From positions 1 to 36,696 of the forward strand of contig JAPPHD010000163.1 of assembly GCA_028821125.1 (NCBI GenBank): a stretch of 36,696 bases of DNA, read 5' to 3'. Below are positions 24,263 through 33,336 of this stretch, piece after piece. Under the pieces are notes generated by a model. The model was given only the letters and a program-made list of their open reading frames with translations, was not told the DNA's origin and did no database searches. The stretch's first letter is position 1. Each line of letters opens with the position of its first letter. The position numbers and the translations under genes are program-made. Source of the stretch: Gammaproteobacteria bacterium. Lineage in GTDB: Bacteria; Pseudomonadota; Gammaproteobacteria; Pseudomonadales; Azotimanducaceae.

Positions 24263-25675
24263 ATGACGTTCCGGCGCACCAAGATCATCTGCACGATCGG
24301 CCCGAACACCTCCAACTATCCCGTTCTCGAACAGATGGCCGAGGCCGGCATGGACATGGTTCGCCTGAACATGTCGCATGCGGACCACGCGAGCGCCGGC
24401 AAGGTCATCAATTGGATCAAGACACTGAACCGCAAGGGAAAGGGGTCGGTCTCCATCATGCTCGACACCCAGGGCCCGGAAATCCGCACCGGCGATGTCA
24501 GCGAGCCCATCGACCTGGCCACCGGCGAGGTGGTGACGTTGAGCGTGCGGGATCCCGACGAAGTGGAAACCTCTTCCATCCACGTCAACTACCGTGAGCT
24601 GGCCGATATCGCCCGGGAGGGCAGCCGCATCACGGTAGACAACGGCCTGCTCAATTTCGAGGTGCTCGAAATCGATGCCAATCAGCTCGTCTGCAAGGTC
24701 ATCGACGGGGGCCTTTTGGGCAGCAAGCGGCACGTCAATCTGCCGGGCGTGCGGCTGAATCTTCCGGCGATCACGCAGAAAGACCGCGTCGATATCGAGT
24801 TCGGGCTGGCGCATGACCTCGACTTCATCGCCCTGTCGTTCGTGCGCACGGCCGAAGACGTCGAGCAGCTCAAGGCGATTCTGGGCGACCGCAAGGGCCG
24901 GCCCGGCATCATCGCCAAGATCGAGGACTCCGAAGGGGTCGCCAATCTGCACGACATCGCCAGGGCGGCGGACGGCGTCATGGTCGCCAGGGGCGATCTC
25001 GGCATCGAGACGGACATCGCCGATCTTCCCAACGTGCAGCGGCGAATCGCTTATGCCTGCGCCAAGTGGGGCCGGCGTTGCATCGTGGCCACGCACCTGC
25101 TCGAGTCGATGATCGAAAACCCGATCCCGACCCGGGCGGAGGTCACGGATGTGGCCAACGCCGTCTACGAGGGCGCCGACGCGGTGATGCTCTCGGGCGA
25201 GACGAGCGTGGGCAGGCACCCGGTGCGCTGCGTTGAGCAACTGGTGTCGATTACAAGGGCGTCGGAGAGATTCCGGGGGCTTGGCTACGAGCGGAACCTG
25301 GTCGCGGAAACCGACAAGCAGCAGTTGGCGATCCATGCGGTGGCCCTTGCGGAATCCATCGAGGCGGACGGCATCGTCGTCGTCACCCGCCGGGGCGTCA
25401 CCGCGGATCTCGTCACCAATGCGAGGCCGCCCACGGTGCCGATCTACGCCTTCACCAACGACAGCCGGACGCGTCGGCGCCTGACGCTGAATCGCGCGGT
25501 GCGGAGCTATCGCACGGAATTCAGCCTCGAACCGGAGAAGACCCTGCAGCGTGCCCTGCGCGTACTGCGCGATCGGGAGACGATGGGCCCGGAAGCGAAG
25601 GTGGTCGTGATCTCCGACGTGCTTGCCGGCGCCAAGACAGACGCCATCCAGATCCGTTTCGTTGGCGGCGAATAG
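24263..25675 (+). CDS. pyk: Pyruvate kinase
   Basis: 470 residues, the size of E. coli PykF. It makes pyruvate and ATP from phosphoenolpyruvate. Motifs: RTKIICTIGPNT at the N-terminus, MVRLNMSHAD, DTQGPEIRTGD, the B-domain (about 70-165), the catalytic-lysine segment GIIAKIEDSEGVAN, MVARGDLGIE, and NAVYEGADAVMLSGETSVG. The C-domain (about 340-470) is full length. The ATG at 24263 is the only start that fits; its ribosome-binding site is weak. Located 137 bp after the helicase, unrelated in function. Confidence 0.96.
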   Translation: MTFRRTKIICTIGPNTSNYPVLEQMAEAGMDMVRLNMSHADHASAGKVINWIKTLNRKGKGSVSIMLDTQGPEIRTGDVSEPIDLATGEVVTLSVRDPDEVETSSIHVNYRELADIAREGSRITVDNGLLNFEVLEIDANQLVCKVIDGGLLGSKRHVNLPGVRLNLPAITQKDRVDIEFGLAHDLDFIALSFVRTAEDVEQLKAILGDRKGRPGIIAKIEDSEGVANLHDIARAADGVMVARGDLGIETDIADLPNVQRRIAYACAKWGRRCIVATHLLESMIENPIPTRAEVTDVANAVYEGADAVMLSGETSVGRHPVRCVEQLVSITRASERFRGLGYERNLVAETDKQQLAIHAVALAESIEADGIVVVTRRGVTADLVTNARPPTVPIYAFTNDSRTRRRLTLNRAVRSYRTEFSLEPEKTLQRALRVLRDRETMGPEAKVVVISDVLAGAKTDAIQIRFVGGE

Positions 25676-25773
25676 GTGCGGCTAGTGTCCTGTGTCACAA
25701 ATACGCTCCCTTTTGCAGTAATGTACGCGCTGTGTGGCACGAGCGTGTAAACATCTGGCCGGAGCGCCGTTTC

Positions 25774-26757
25774 ATGTCCGTCTCCCTTTCGACCGCCTCC
25801 TGCGCACTGTGCGCGATGCTCAGCGGCCTGCTGCTCGCCGGCGGCGTCCAGGGGGCGGAACGGCGCATCGAATTCGAGAACGGAGACATCTACGTCGGGG
25901 AGGTTGTCGACGGCGAACGGACAGGCCGCGGCATATACACCTGGGCCAACGGCAGCCGCTACGAAGGCGAATTCCTGGCAAACCGGCGGCACGGCTCGGG
26001 TGTTTTCACCTGGCCTGACGGCCGGCGATACGAGGGTCAGTTCGCCGGTGGAACCAGGCACGGCGACGGGGTTTTCACCTGGCTGGACGGCCGGCGTTAC
26101 CAAGGGCGGTTCGAGAACGGCAAGCGCTCGGGACTGGGGTCGCTCCTATGGCCCAACGGCGACCGTTACGACGGTGAGTTCGCCAACAATCGCATGCACG
26201 GCCGGGGCGTGCTGGCACTGCACGATACGGGCCGCTACGAAGGCCCGTTCGTCGATGGCAGGATGCACGGTGACGGGGTTTTCACCTGGCCGGACGGCAG
26301 GCGCTACGAAGGGCGGTTCGCCGATGGCGACAAGTCGGGGCTTGGCACCCTGACCTGGCCGAACGGCAATCTCTACCGTGGGGAGTTCGATGACGACGAG
26401 CGCACGGGGCTCGGCACGCTGTTCTGGCGCGACGGCACCGTGTTCAATGGCCAGTTCTCAGCCGGGCTGATGCAAGGCTACGGCGTCAAGCGGACGCCCG
26501 ACGGGTCGATGGAACTGCAGCAGTGGGAGCGTGGCGAACTGGTATGGGCGCAGGCGCTGGCCGAGGAAGCGAGATGCAGGCTGCGGATTCTCGACAGGCG
26601 CTGGATGTTCGACGGAGAATCCTGCATCAACGGCCTGGCCCACGGAAGGGGCCGTGCGGTGAGCCTCGATGGAGACTATATCGTCGTCAACGGGCATTTC
26701 GTGCTCGGGCGGCTGGTGGCGGGAGAAGCGGAGCCGCTGAAACTGGCGGGCTCCTAG
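25774..26757 (+). CDS. Secreted MORN-repeat protein
   Basis: 327 residues. A signal peptide (MSVSLSTASCALCAMLSGLL..., ending VQGAE) is followed by about nine 23-residue MORN repeats (YxGEFxxGxxxGxGxxTWxDG), for example YEGQFAGGTRHGDGVFTW and YRGEFDDDERTGLGTLFW. A C-terminal 90-residue tail of unknown type follows. MORN repeats form elongated beta sheets that bind lipids or proteins. The repeats are also close at DNA level (GGGGTTTTCACCTGGC recurs exactly), which suggests recent repeat turnover. I prefer the ATG at 25774, with GGAG 10 bases upstream, to a GTG at 25732, because it begins the signal peptide. The stop codon TAG overlaps the first bases of family A copy A2. Confidence 0.85.
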   Translation: MSVSLSTASCALCAMLSGLLLAGGVQGAERRIEFENGDIYVGEVVDGERTGRGIYTWANGSRYEGEFLANRRHGSGVFTWPDGRRYEGQFAGGTRHGDGVFTWLDGRRYQGRFENGKRSGLGSLLWPNGDRYDGEFANNRMHGRGVLALHDTGRYEGPFVDGRMHGDGVFTWPDGRRYEGRFADGDKSGLGTLTWPNGNLYRGEFDDDERTGLGTLFWRDGTVFNGQFSAGLMQGYGVKRTPDGSMELQQWERGELVWAQALAEEARCRLRILDRRWMFDGESCINGLAHGRGRAVSLDGDYIVVNGHFVLGRLVAGEAEPLKLAGS

Positions 26758-26936
26758 CCCGACCTATTCGTGAATGAGCGTAGCGAGGCTGGCAAGAGTA
26801 GTGAAAGCACTGGGTGGCGCGGACCAGAGCGCGCACAGGCGTGCTTGACAGCACGTCGAGCACGCGGCGGGAGCACGCCCAGTGATTTCGCTGCTATTGA
26901 CGGCCGCAGTAGTTTATTCATGAATAGGTCGGGCTA
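26755..26936 (+). repeat. Family A palindromic element, copy A2
   Basis: 182 bp including TA at both ends, closely matching 959-1141 and 33118-33298. Its left boundary TAG is the stop codon of the MORN gene, so the insertion may have replaced the original end of that gene. The right end is 28 bp before the kinase start codon. The stretch ATTGACGGCCGCAGTAGTTT is identical in all three long copies and includes a TTGACG that could act as a -35 box pointing into the gene (inference). Confidence 0.92.
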
Positions 26937-26964
26937 ATGTCCAGCGGGTAATGCCGTAGCGAGC

Positions 26965-29205
26965 GTGGACGTACCGGGATATCGCCTGGATCGGGAACTG
27001 GCGCACGGTGCGGCCCGGTGCGTCTGGCTTGCCCGGCACGAGCGAACGGATCGGGCGGTGGTCCTCAAGTTCCCGTCGCGGGAGCACCCCGCCGGGAACG
27101 GTGTTCGGCCCGGCTTCGCGGTGCCGTTCACCGGCGGCATCCTGGAACTCCGCCACCGCAGCATCGTAGGGGCCCAGGAGTGCCTGGATTGCGGGTCGAC
27201 CCGGGTTCTGGCGGTCGAGTACGTCGCGGGCGGGAACCTGGGCGATCGCCTGCGTGCCGGCATGCGGGCGGGCGAGCTGGCGCGGGTGATGCGCGCCGTC
27301 GGCGGCGCGCTGGACCACGCCCACGCCCAAGGGTTCGTTCACCTGGACGTCAGGCCGGAGAACATACTTTTCAGGCAGGACGGCAACCCGGTACTCACGG
27401 ACTTCAGCGGCGGCTTGAGAACCGGGGAAAGCCGTCCGCCGGCGGGATATGCGGCTAGTGCGGGGGCGCCCGGGTTCATGAGTCCGGAACAGGCCGGCGG
27501 TGGGGCGGTCGACCGCGCCTCGGACCTTTATGCCCTCGGTGCTGTGCTCTACAACGCACTCACCGGCGAAGTGCCGAACCAGGCTGAAGGCATCACAGCT
27601 TCGGAAAGTGGGCAATCCGCGGACCGAACGCCGAGATTGCCGGCCCACTTGAGCAGATTACAGCCTGTGGTCGACCGGGCGCTTGCCAGGAACCCGCGCG
27701 AGCGGTTCGAATGCGGCGCCGATCTGGCGGCTGCCCTGCACAAGGCGATTCGCACGCCGGCGCTCGCGGAAACGACGTTCAAGTCCGTGGCGGTGTCAAC
27801 GGAGGAAATACGGGCCGTAACCGACGGCCTGTTCGCGGCTCCCGCGGACCTCGCCCGCCAGGAACAGCGGGTGCGGCGCCGCCGCAGGAACGCCTCACGC
27901 ACCGCGTCCCTGCTGGCGTTCGTGATCCTGGCCGGTGTCGGCACGGCCTACCTGGTAAACACCCAGCCGCTCTGGTTCGCAACATTGCTCGCCCAAGCCG
28001 GGCTCGCCGAAAACCCGCTGCTGCGCACGGCCTGGCTGGAAGCCCAGTCCCTGCACCAGGATCCGAACCAGAGCCTGTCCGCCATCGTTTCCGGCTATCG
28101 GCAAGTACTCGCCCTCGACACCGGTCACCTCGAAGCACAGGCGGCCATTCAGGGCCTGGAGGAACAGTGGCGAGCGGGCGTGCTGGATTCGCTGCGGCAG
28201 AACGAGGTTGCGCGGGCCGAGGCCAGGCTTCAGCAAATGTCGACCGCCTTTCCGGACCATGCCGCCCTGGCCGAACTGTCGCGGGAGCTGGTGGACCGCA
28301 AGACGGCCGGTGCTCTACTGGCGAATACCCAGGCGCTCTTGAGCAGCCAGGGCCCGTCCGACATTCCCTCGGCCACCGAGGCGATCCAGGCATACCATGA
28401 GGTGCTGCGCCTGGCGCCCGGGCACCCGGTGGCGCAACAGGAACTCGATGCGCTGGGCGAGCACTATGCCGGCCTGGCAAGGAACGCGGCGGCGGGCGGC
28501 GATCTTCAGAATGCCATCAGTTTCCTGGAGAGGGCGGCGGCGGCAAACAGCGACTCACCGCTGGTGATGGCGGTTCGGAGCGAGATTCAACAGGCCGCCG
28601 CCGCCCAGGCGGCCATCGAGGAACTTCTGCAACAGGCCCGTGCCTATCGCGTCCAGGGGCTTCTGGTCACGCCGCCGGGCGAAAACGCCGCCGAACTCTA
28701 TAACCGGGTACTGGCGACCGCTCCCGACAACGCCCTGGCCCGGCAGGGCCTGAGCGAGGTGACCTCGCAACTCTTGAGCCAGGCGGCCCGGATGCTCGAG
28801 CGCGACCAGTTCGCCGCCGTGGGGAGCCTGCTCGACCAGGCCTCCGCCGCCGGCGTCGAATCCGGGCCGCTACTGGAAATCAAGACGCGGCTGGAGGAGA
28901 GGATGGCGGCACTGACGATGGTCGCCACCAATCTGCAGGAGGCGGAGGCGCTGCTCCGGCAGGGGTTCGTGACCGAGCCCCCCGAACAGAACGCGGTGTC
29001 GCTGCTGCGGGAGGTGGAGCGTCTCGACCCCGGCAACGAGCGGGCGGAAGCGTTGCTCGGGCAGGCAGCCGCCCGCCTGGTGGAGGTGGCCATGGAAGCC
29101 CATTCCGCAGGCCTCGAGGACGAGGCCAAGCAATACCTGGAACTGGCCCTCACGGTTACGCCGGACGTGCCGGCGTGGCGCGCCCTTCGAGAATCCTGGG
29201 AGTAG
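26965..29205 (+). CDS. Ser/Thr protein kinase-like membrane protein with TPR-like C-terminus
   Basis: 746 residues, GTG start. An N-terminal bacterial Hanks-type kinase domain (about 1-265) is followed by a basic stretch (RVRRRRRNASR), one membrane helix (about 313-331) and a long alanine-rich TPR-like region (about 345-746). Kinase residues: Lys35 in VVLKF; catalytic loop HLDVRPEN (Asp128, Asn133, but Arg130 for the usual Lys and no HRD Arg); DFS at 146-148 instead of DFG; SPE at 173-175. The glycine-rich loop is weak (LAHGAARCV). It keeps the key acidic residues but is degenerate, so it may be a weak kinase or a pseudokinase sensor. No convincing ribosome-binding site precedes the GTG, and a family A element ends 28 bp upstream. 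The MBL-fold gene begins 2 bp after its stop. Confidence 0.82.
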   Translation: MDVPGYRLDRELAHGAARCVWLARHERTDRAVVLKFPSREHPAGNGVRPGFAVPFTGGILELRHRSIVGAQECLDCGSTRVLAVEYVAGGNLGDRLRAGMRAGELARVMRAVGGALDHAHAQGFVHLDVRPENILFRQDGNPVLTDFSGGLRTGESRPPAGYAASAGAPGFMSPEQAGGGAVDRASDLYALGAVLYNALTGEVPNQAEGITASESGQSADRTPRLPAHLSRLQPVVDRALARNPRERFECGADLAAALHKAIRTPALAETTFKSVAVSTEEIRAVTDGLFAAPADLARQEQRVRRRRRNASRTASLLAFVILAGVGTAYLVNTQPLWFATLLAQAGLAENPLLRTAWLEAQSLHQDPNQSLSAIVSGYRQVLALDTGHLEAQAAIQGLEEQWRAGVLDSLRQNEVARAEARLQQMSTAFPDHAALAELSRELVDRKTAGALLANTQALLSSQGPSDIPSATEAIQAYHEVLRLAPGHPVAQQELDALGEHYAGLARNAAAGGDLQNAISFLERAAAANSDSPLVMAVRSEIQQAAAAQAAIEELLQQARAYRVQGLLVTPPGENAAELYNRVLATAPDNALARQGLSEVTSQLLSQAARMLERDQFAAVGSLLDQASAAGVESGPLLEIKTRLEERMAALTMVATNLQEAEALLRQGFVTEPPEQNAVSLLREVERLDPGNERAEALLGQAAARLVEVAMEAHSAGLEDEAKQYLELALTVTPDVPAWRALRESWE

Positions 29206-29207
29206 AT

Positions 29208-30110
29208 ATGAGCGTACGCATTCCATTCCACCGCGACCTGGCGTTCACCTACGGCGAAATCGCGGAAGTGGCGCCGGGTATACGGCGGGTTATTGCCAGG
29301 AACCCGAGCCCATTCACCCTTTACGGTACGGGTACCTACATCCTCGGCCGCGGCAATGTGGCGGTCATCGACCCGGGCCCGGCCGACGATGCGCATATTG
29401 CCGCACTGCTCGAAGGGCTGAACGGCGAGACGATCACGCATCTCCTGGTGACGCACACCCATATGGATCATTCCCCCGGCTGTCGCCTGTTACAGGAGCA
29501 TACCGATGCGAAGACCTACGCGTACGGGCCCCACGGCGCGGGCAAGCTGGAACGGGGCGTTCCGGTCGAAGAGGGTGGCGACATGGACTTTCGGCCGGAC
29601 TGGAAAGTGCGCCACGGCGATGTGATTCACGGCGACGGCTGGTCCGTGGAGTGTGTTTATACCCCCGGTCACACCTCCAATCACATCTGCTACCAGTTGC
29701 AGGGAGAACGCGTACTGTTTACCGGCGACCATGTCATGGGGTGGTCAACCAGTATCATTTCCCCGCCGGACGGCGATATGGCCGCCTACCTGTCGAGCCT
29801 GGAACTGCTGCTGGAACGGGATGACCGCATCTTCCGGCCGACCCACGGGCCCTGCGTCGAGGACCCAAAGCCCCTGGTTTCCGCCTTCATCGCCCATCGA
29901 CGGGAGCGGGAAAGCCAGATCCTCGAATGCATCGGCAACGGCGTGTTCAGGATCGAGGAAATGGTGCCGCTCATGTATTCCGGCCTGCCGGAGTTCATGT
30001 ATCCCGCGGCGGCCCGCAGCGTACTGGCGGCGACGGTTTACCTTGTGGAGAACGGAACGCTGGCGACCGAGGGCGACCCCGACCTCGCCAGCGTCTACCG
30101 CCTGGCCTGA
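29208..30110 (+). CDS. MBL-fold metallo-hydrolase (LACTB2/glyoxalase II-like)
   Basis: 300 residues. The metallo-beta-lactamase fold has the zinc motif THTHMDHSPG (HxHxDH), further ligands in CVYTPGHTSNH and LFTGDHVMGWS, and a late His in RPTHGPCVED. The C-terminal winged-helix-like extension (VFRIEEMVPLMY ...) is typical of LACTB2-type hydrolases and endoribonucleases. Substrate unknown. It starts 2 bp after the kinase stop and is probably co-transcribed. It overlaps the end of the convergent histidine kinase by 16 bp. Family firm, activity open. Confidence 0.88.
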   Translation: MSVRIPFHRDLAFTYGEIAEVAPGIRRVIARNPSPFTLYGTGTYILGRGNVAVIDPGPADDAHIAALLEGLNGETITHLLVTHTHMDHSPGCRLLQEHTDAKTYAYGPHGAGKLERGVPVEEGGDMDFRPDWKVRHGDVIHGDGWSVECVYTPGHTSNHICYQLQGERVLFTGDHVMGWSTSIISPPDGDMAAYLSSLELLLERDDRIFRPTHGPCVEDPKPLVSAFIAHRRERESQILECIGNGVFRIEEMVPLMYSGLPEFMYPAAARSVLAATVYLVENGTLATEGDPDLASVYRLA

Positions 30111-32314
30111 GCGGCTTTCGCGTCGGAGGTGTTCTCGCCGGCTGTCGTGATCTTCACATGGCCGGGGGCATCCCTGGCCACAGGCAACTGCACCATGATG
30201 GCAACGCCGCTGCCGTCCGCCAGGTTCAGCGCACGCACGTGGCCGCCGTGATGCTCGGCAATGACACGCACCACGTAGAGGCCGAGGCCGAAATGCATGT
30301 GGCTGTGCGGGCCCCGGTGCGTCACCATGGAGTCGAAGAGGGACTCGCGGGACTTCTCCGGCAGGATGGGGCCCCGGTTGGCCACCGTTATCTGCAGGTA
30401 GCCGCGATTCGTGTCGAGCTGTACGGTCACGGGGCTGTCGGCCCGATGGAAGTCGATGGCGTTGTCGACGATCTTGTCGAGCATCTGCTCGATGCGGTGG
30501 TCGGAGACCCGGGCGTAGGCGGGCGCTCCCGCGCCCCGGTAGACGAATTCGCACCGGGGGTGGCTGAACCGGCAATTGGCCACGTAGCTTTCCAGGAGTT
30601 GCCGGATGTCGACCAGTTCCAGTTCCTCGGTTTCCAGCGACTCCTCCAGGCTGGCCGCATCGGCCAGGTTCTGGACGATGGCGCCGATGCGCATCACGCC
30701 GCGCCTGGCGCTGTCGAGGTACTTGCTTTCCCGAACCTCGGGATGCTGCTCGGCGAGGTTCTGCAGGGAGGTGCTCAGGGTATTCAGGGGGTTGTTGATT
30801 TCATGGCGCAGGGTGCGGGGCATGTTTTCCAGGAAGGTGCTGTGCTGGTGCAGCTTCGAGAGCATTTCCGAGACGCTGCGCGACAGGTCGCCGATCTCGT
30901 CGCCGGAGGACATCTCGCTCTGCAGCGTGCTGGTTCTGAGCCGCCCCCGGGCATCGATGGCGGCGCTCGCCTCCCGGCGGAGGTTGCGGATGCGCCAGGC
31001 GAGCCGGCCCGCAAAGCCCACCATGGCAAGCAGCACGGCAAAAAGGCTCGCCACGGAGACCAGGATCACCTGCTCGAGGGCCGAACGCTGGAAGCTCATG
31101 ATGTCGTCGATGTTCTGTTCGACCACCACGGTGCCGATGACCTGGTCCCGGGAGACGATGGGATGTGCGGCCGTGATGATTTCCAGCGACTCATCGACCG
31201 TCTGGCGTATGACCTGGGGGTCGCCATGCAGGGATGCGGCAATGATCTCTCCGGCGATCCCCTCCGGGTCGCCGGGGATGTCCGCTTGCGGGTCCCAGCG
31301 CTCGAACATGCTGAACCGGTGCAGCAGCGGGCGAATGGCTTCGAAACCATCCTCGATGAACGCCATCAGCGAATCGCTTGGCTCGCCGACCACCGCGGTG
31401 GTGTGTGCGCCCGTCTCGGCGCGGACGCGCTGCTCCGCATCGATGACGAGTATGCGGGCGCCGGAATAGCCGAGCCCCTCGATGATGTTCAGCACCTCCG
31501 GCGAGCGCAGAACCACGAGGTCGAAGCTTTCCTTGCCGGCGGTGGGCAGGGTCTGCACCAGCGCGGCGACCTCTCTGGTCAATGGGTCGTCCACGTCGGC
31601 CACCGACACGCCGAAATAGCGCCGTGACCCCAAGAGTTCGAGCGGCAGGCGGAATTCCATGGCCCAGCCCGCTTCCATGGGCTCCATAAAGCCCTGAATC
31701 GCGGTCTCCGGCGCCCCGGTGGTGGCGAACCGCCAGTCGCCGTCCATGGTGTAGGCGGTGACGGCCCCGGCTTCGGTGAACACCAGGCTCACGCGCCCGT
31801 CGTTGCCGTCTGGGCGAATGAAGGAAAGGCGAACCTGGTCGGCGCTGTCCAGGCGCAGGTAGTCCGGGTTTCGATACACCAGATCCGGATCACGCACGCG
31901 CAGATACAGGTATAGCTGACCGGCCCGTTCGCCCAGCAGAAGCTGGAACGAGGCGTCTCCTACATCCTGCCCGGCGCCGAATGAGAGCAGCTTCTCCTCC
32001 AGGTCTTCCCCCCAGTCCTCCAGGCGGCCGTCGAGCCGGACGTTGTTCCGCAGGGGGTGCGCGAACAGGGTTTCGTAGTCCTCGATGGTCACCGGCAGGT
32101 CGTTGAACAGGTCTTCCCTTCCATTGAAGAGGGTCGAGATGCCTTCCGCCATCAGGAGCTGGGCATGGGACTGGCCCTGGACCAGCAGGCGCTCCATCTC
32201 CACGAGCTGGCGATAGCTGAACCAGGGCACGATCAAGAGCGTCAGGCCGAGCAGGATCAGCTTGGTGCCGAGCCTGGGGCCCCGGATGCGGCGAAAGATC
32301 TTCACGGGCGCCAC
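30095..32314 (-). CDS. pdsS: Histidine kinase of the proteobacterial dedicated sortase (Pds) type
   Basis: 739 residues, GTG start overlapping the regulator stop by 13 bp. An N-terminal membrane helix (LGTKLILLGLTLLIVPW) leads into a large periplasmic sensor (about 35-430) with the phrase YETLFAHPLRNNVRLDGRL and a carbohydrate-binding-like beta region. A second membrane helix (LVSVASLFAVLLAMVGFAG) and HAMP-like segment follow. The kinase core has phosphoacceptor His in LRHEINNPLNTL, the N box DKIVDNAIDFH and a G box FGLGLYVV. This layout and the YRQLVEMERLLVQGQ opening match what I know of the marine_sort_HK family, whose partners usually flank a sortase and its VPxSG target. No sortase is in the window. 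Symbol is tentative. Confidence 0.8.
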   Translation of the reverse strand: MAPVKIFRRIRGPRLGTKLILLGLTLLIVPWFSYRQLVEMERLLVQGQSHAQLLMAEGISTLFNGREDLFNDLPVTIEDYETLFAHPLRNNVRLDGRLEDWGEDLEEKLLSFGAGQDVGDASFQLLLGERAGQLYLYLRVRDPDLVYRNPDYLRLDSADQVRLSFIRPDGNDGRVSLVFTEAGAVTAYTMDGDWRFATTGAPETAIQGFMEPMEAGWAMEFRLPLELLGSRRYFGVSVADVDDPLTREVAALVQTLPTAGKESFDLVVLRSPEVLNIIEGLGYSGARILVIDAEQRVRAETGAHTTAVVGEPSDSLMAFIEDGFEAIRPLLHRFSMFERWDPQADIPGDPEGIAGEIIAASLHGDPQVIRQTVDESLEIITAAHPIVSRDQVIGTVVVEQNIDDIMSFQRSALEQVILVSVASLFAVLLAMVGFAGRLAWRIRNLRREASAAIDARGRLRTSTLQSEMSSGDEIGDLSRSVSEMLSKLHQHSTFLENMPRTLRHEINNPLNTLSTSLQNLAEQHPEVRESKYLDSARRGVMRIGAIVQNLADAASLEESLETEELELVDIRQLLESYVANCRFSHPRCEFVYRGAGAPAYARVSDHRIEQMLDKIVDNAIDFHRADSPVTVQLDTNRGYLQITVANRGPILPEKSRESLFDSMVTHRGPHSHMHFGLGLYVVRVIAEHHGGHVRALNLADGSGVAIMVQLPVARDAPGHVKITTAGENTSDAKAAQARR

Positions 32315-33003
32315 CAGCGGTAGCCGAACCCGTATTCGCTCTTGATGCCCGCGAAAGCGCTGTCCACCTTCTCGAACTTCTTGCGGATGTTGCGCATGTG
32401 GGTGTTGATGGTGTTGTTGGTCACCAGGCTCTGCATGGTGGCGTTCATCAGCGATTCGTAGCTGACAGCGTGGCCCGGTTGGCGCACCAGTTTCGCCAGC
32501 ATCCGGAACTCGGTGCCGGAGAGGTCGATGCGATGGCCCTTCCAGGAAACCAGGAGCGCTTCCTGATCGATGGTGAGATCGCCCACGTGTTTGGCCGTGG
32601 GGCTCTCCTGTTCGGAATGCTCGGAGCGTACCTCGTTGATGCGCAGGAGCGAGGAAATGCGCTCGGCCAGGTAATCGAGGGAGATGGGTTTGGGCAGGTA
32701 GTCCCAGGCGCCGAGGCGCAGGCCCGATATCTTGTCGATCTCGTCAATGCGTTCGGTGAGAAAGATCACGGGAAGCGACGGCGACTTGCCGAGCAGCGCC
32801 CGGCAGAGCTGAAAACCCGCGTCGACCTCATCGCCCAGGATGATGTCGAGAATGACCAGGTCCGGCAGGCGGTTGTTCATTCCCACAAGCGCTTCTTCGC
32901 GGCTGCCGTAGGCGACCACCTCGTAACCCTTCTTGGTGATGGCGTCCGCGTAGTTGGCGCGCTGGTCCGGATCGTCTTCGACGATGGCGATGCTCTTGGC
33001 CAT
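32302..33003 (-). CDS. pdsR: Response regulator of the proteobacterial dedicated sortase (Pds) type
   Basis: 233 residues. The receiver domain has acidic Glu9/Asp10/Asp11, phosphoacceptor Asp53 (VILDIILGDEVDAG), Thr in FLTERIDEID and Lys in YLPKPISLDYL. The OmpR/PhoB-type winged helix ends GIKSEYGFGYRWWRP. The sequence LRLGAWDYLPKPISL is close to the PdsR pattern. Upstream on the same strand are AAGGAGG (33009-33015) and a possible -10 TAGAAT (33028-33033). It is the first gene of a two-gene operon with the kinase. Promoter inference is weak; family assignment moderate to good. Confidence 0.82.
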   Translation of the reverse strand: MAKSIAIVEDDPDQRANYADAITKKGYEVVAYGSREEALVGMNNRLPDLVILDIILGDEVDAGFQLCRALLGKSPSLPVIFLTERIDEIDKISGLRLGAWDYLPKPISLDYLAERISSLLRINEVRSEHSEQESPTAKHVGDLTIDQEALLVSWKGHRIDLSGTEFRMLAKLVRQPGHAVSYESLMNATMQSLVTNNTINTHMRNIRKKFEKVDSAFAGIKSEYGFGYRWWRP

Positions 33004-33117
33004 CCGAGCCTCCTTGAACTCCCGCCAATTCTAGCGGAATCGGCCAGCACCAAAAAATGCGTGGTCCGGCGCCGTCTCGCCCGCATGGGCGCTACGCCGG
33101 ACTTCCCCGCGGGCTGC

Positions 33118-33298
33118 TAGCCCGACCTATTCGTGAATGAATGTAGCGAGGCTGGCAAGAATAGTGAAAGCGCTGGGTGGCGCGGACCAGAGCGCGCGCA
33201 GGCGTGCTTACAGCACGTTGAGCACGCGGCGGGAGCACGCCCAGTGATTTCGCTGCTATTGACGGCCGCAGTAGTTTATTCATGAATAGGTCGGGCTA
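33118..33298 (+). repeat. Family A palindromic element, copy A3
   Basis: 181 bp including TA at both ends, near-identical to copy A2. Only scattered differences occur (for example CGTGCTTACAGCACG for the CGTGCTTGACAGCACG hairpin). The right end is 38 bp before the acyl-CoA synthetase TTG. Just past the right end the host sequence reads TAGAAT, formed by the terminal TA plus flanking GAAT, which could serve as a -10 box. Confidence 0.92.
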
Positions 33299-33336
33299 GA
33301 ATCGCCGGGGAGACCCATCGAGGGGGAGACTGAAAT

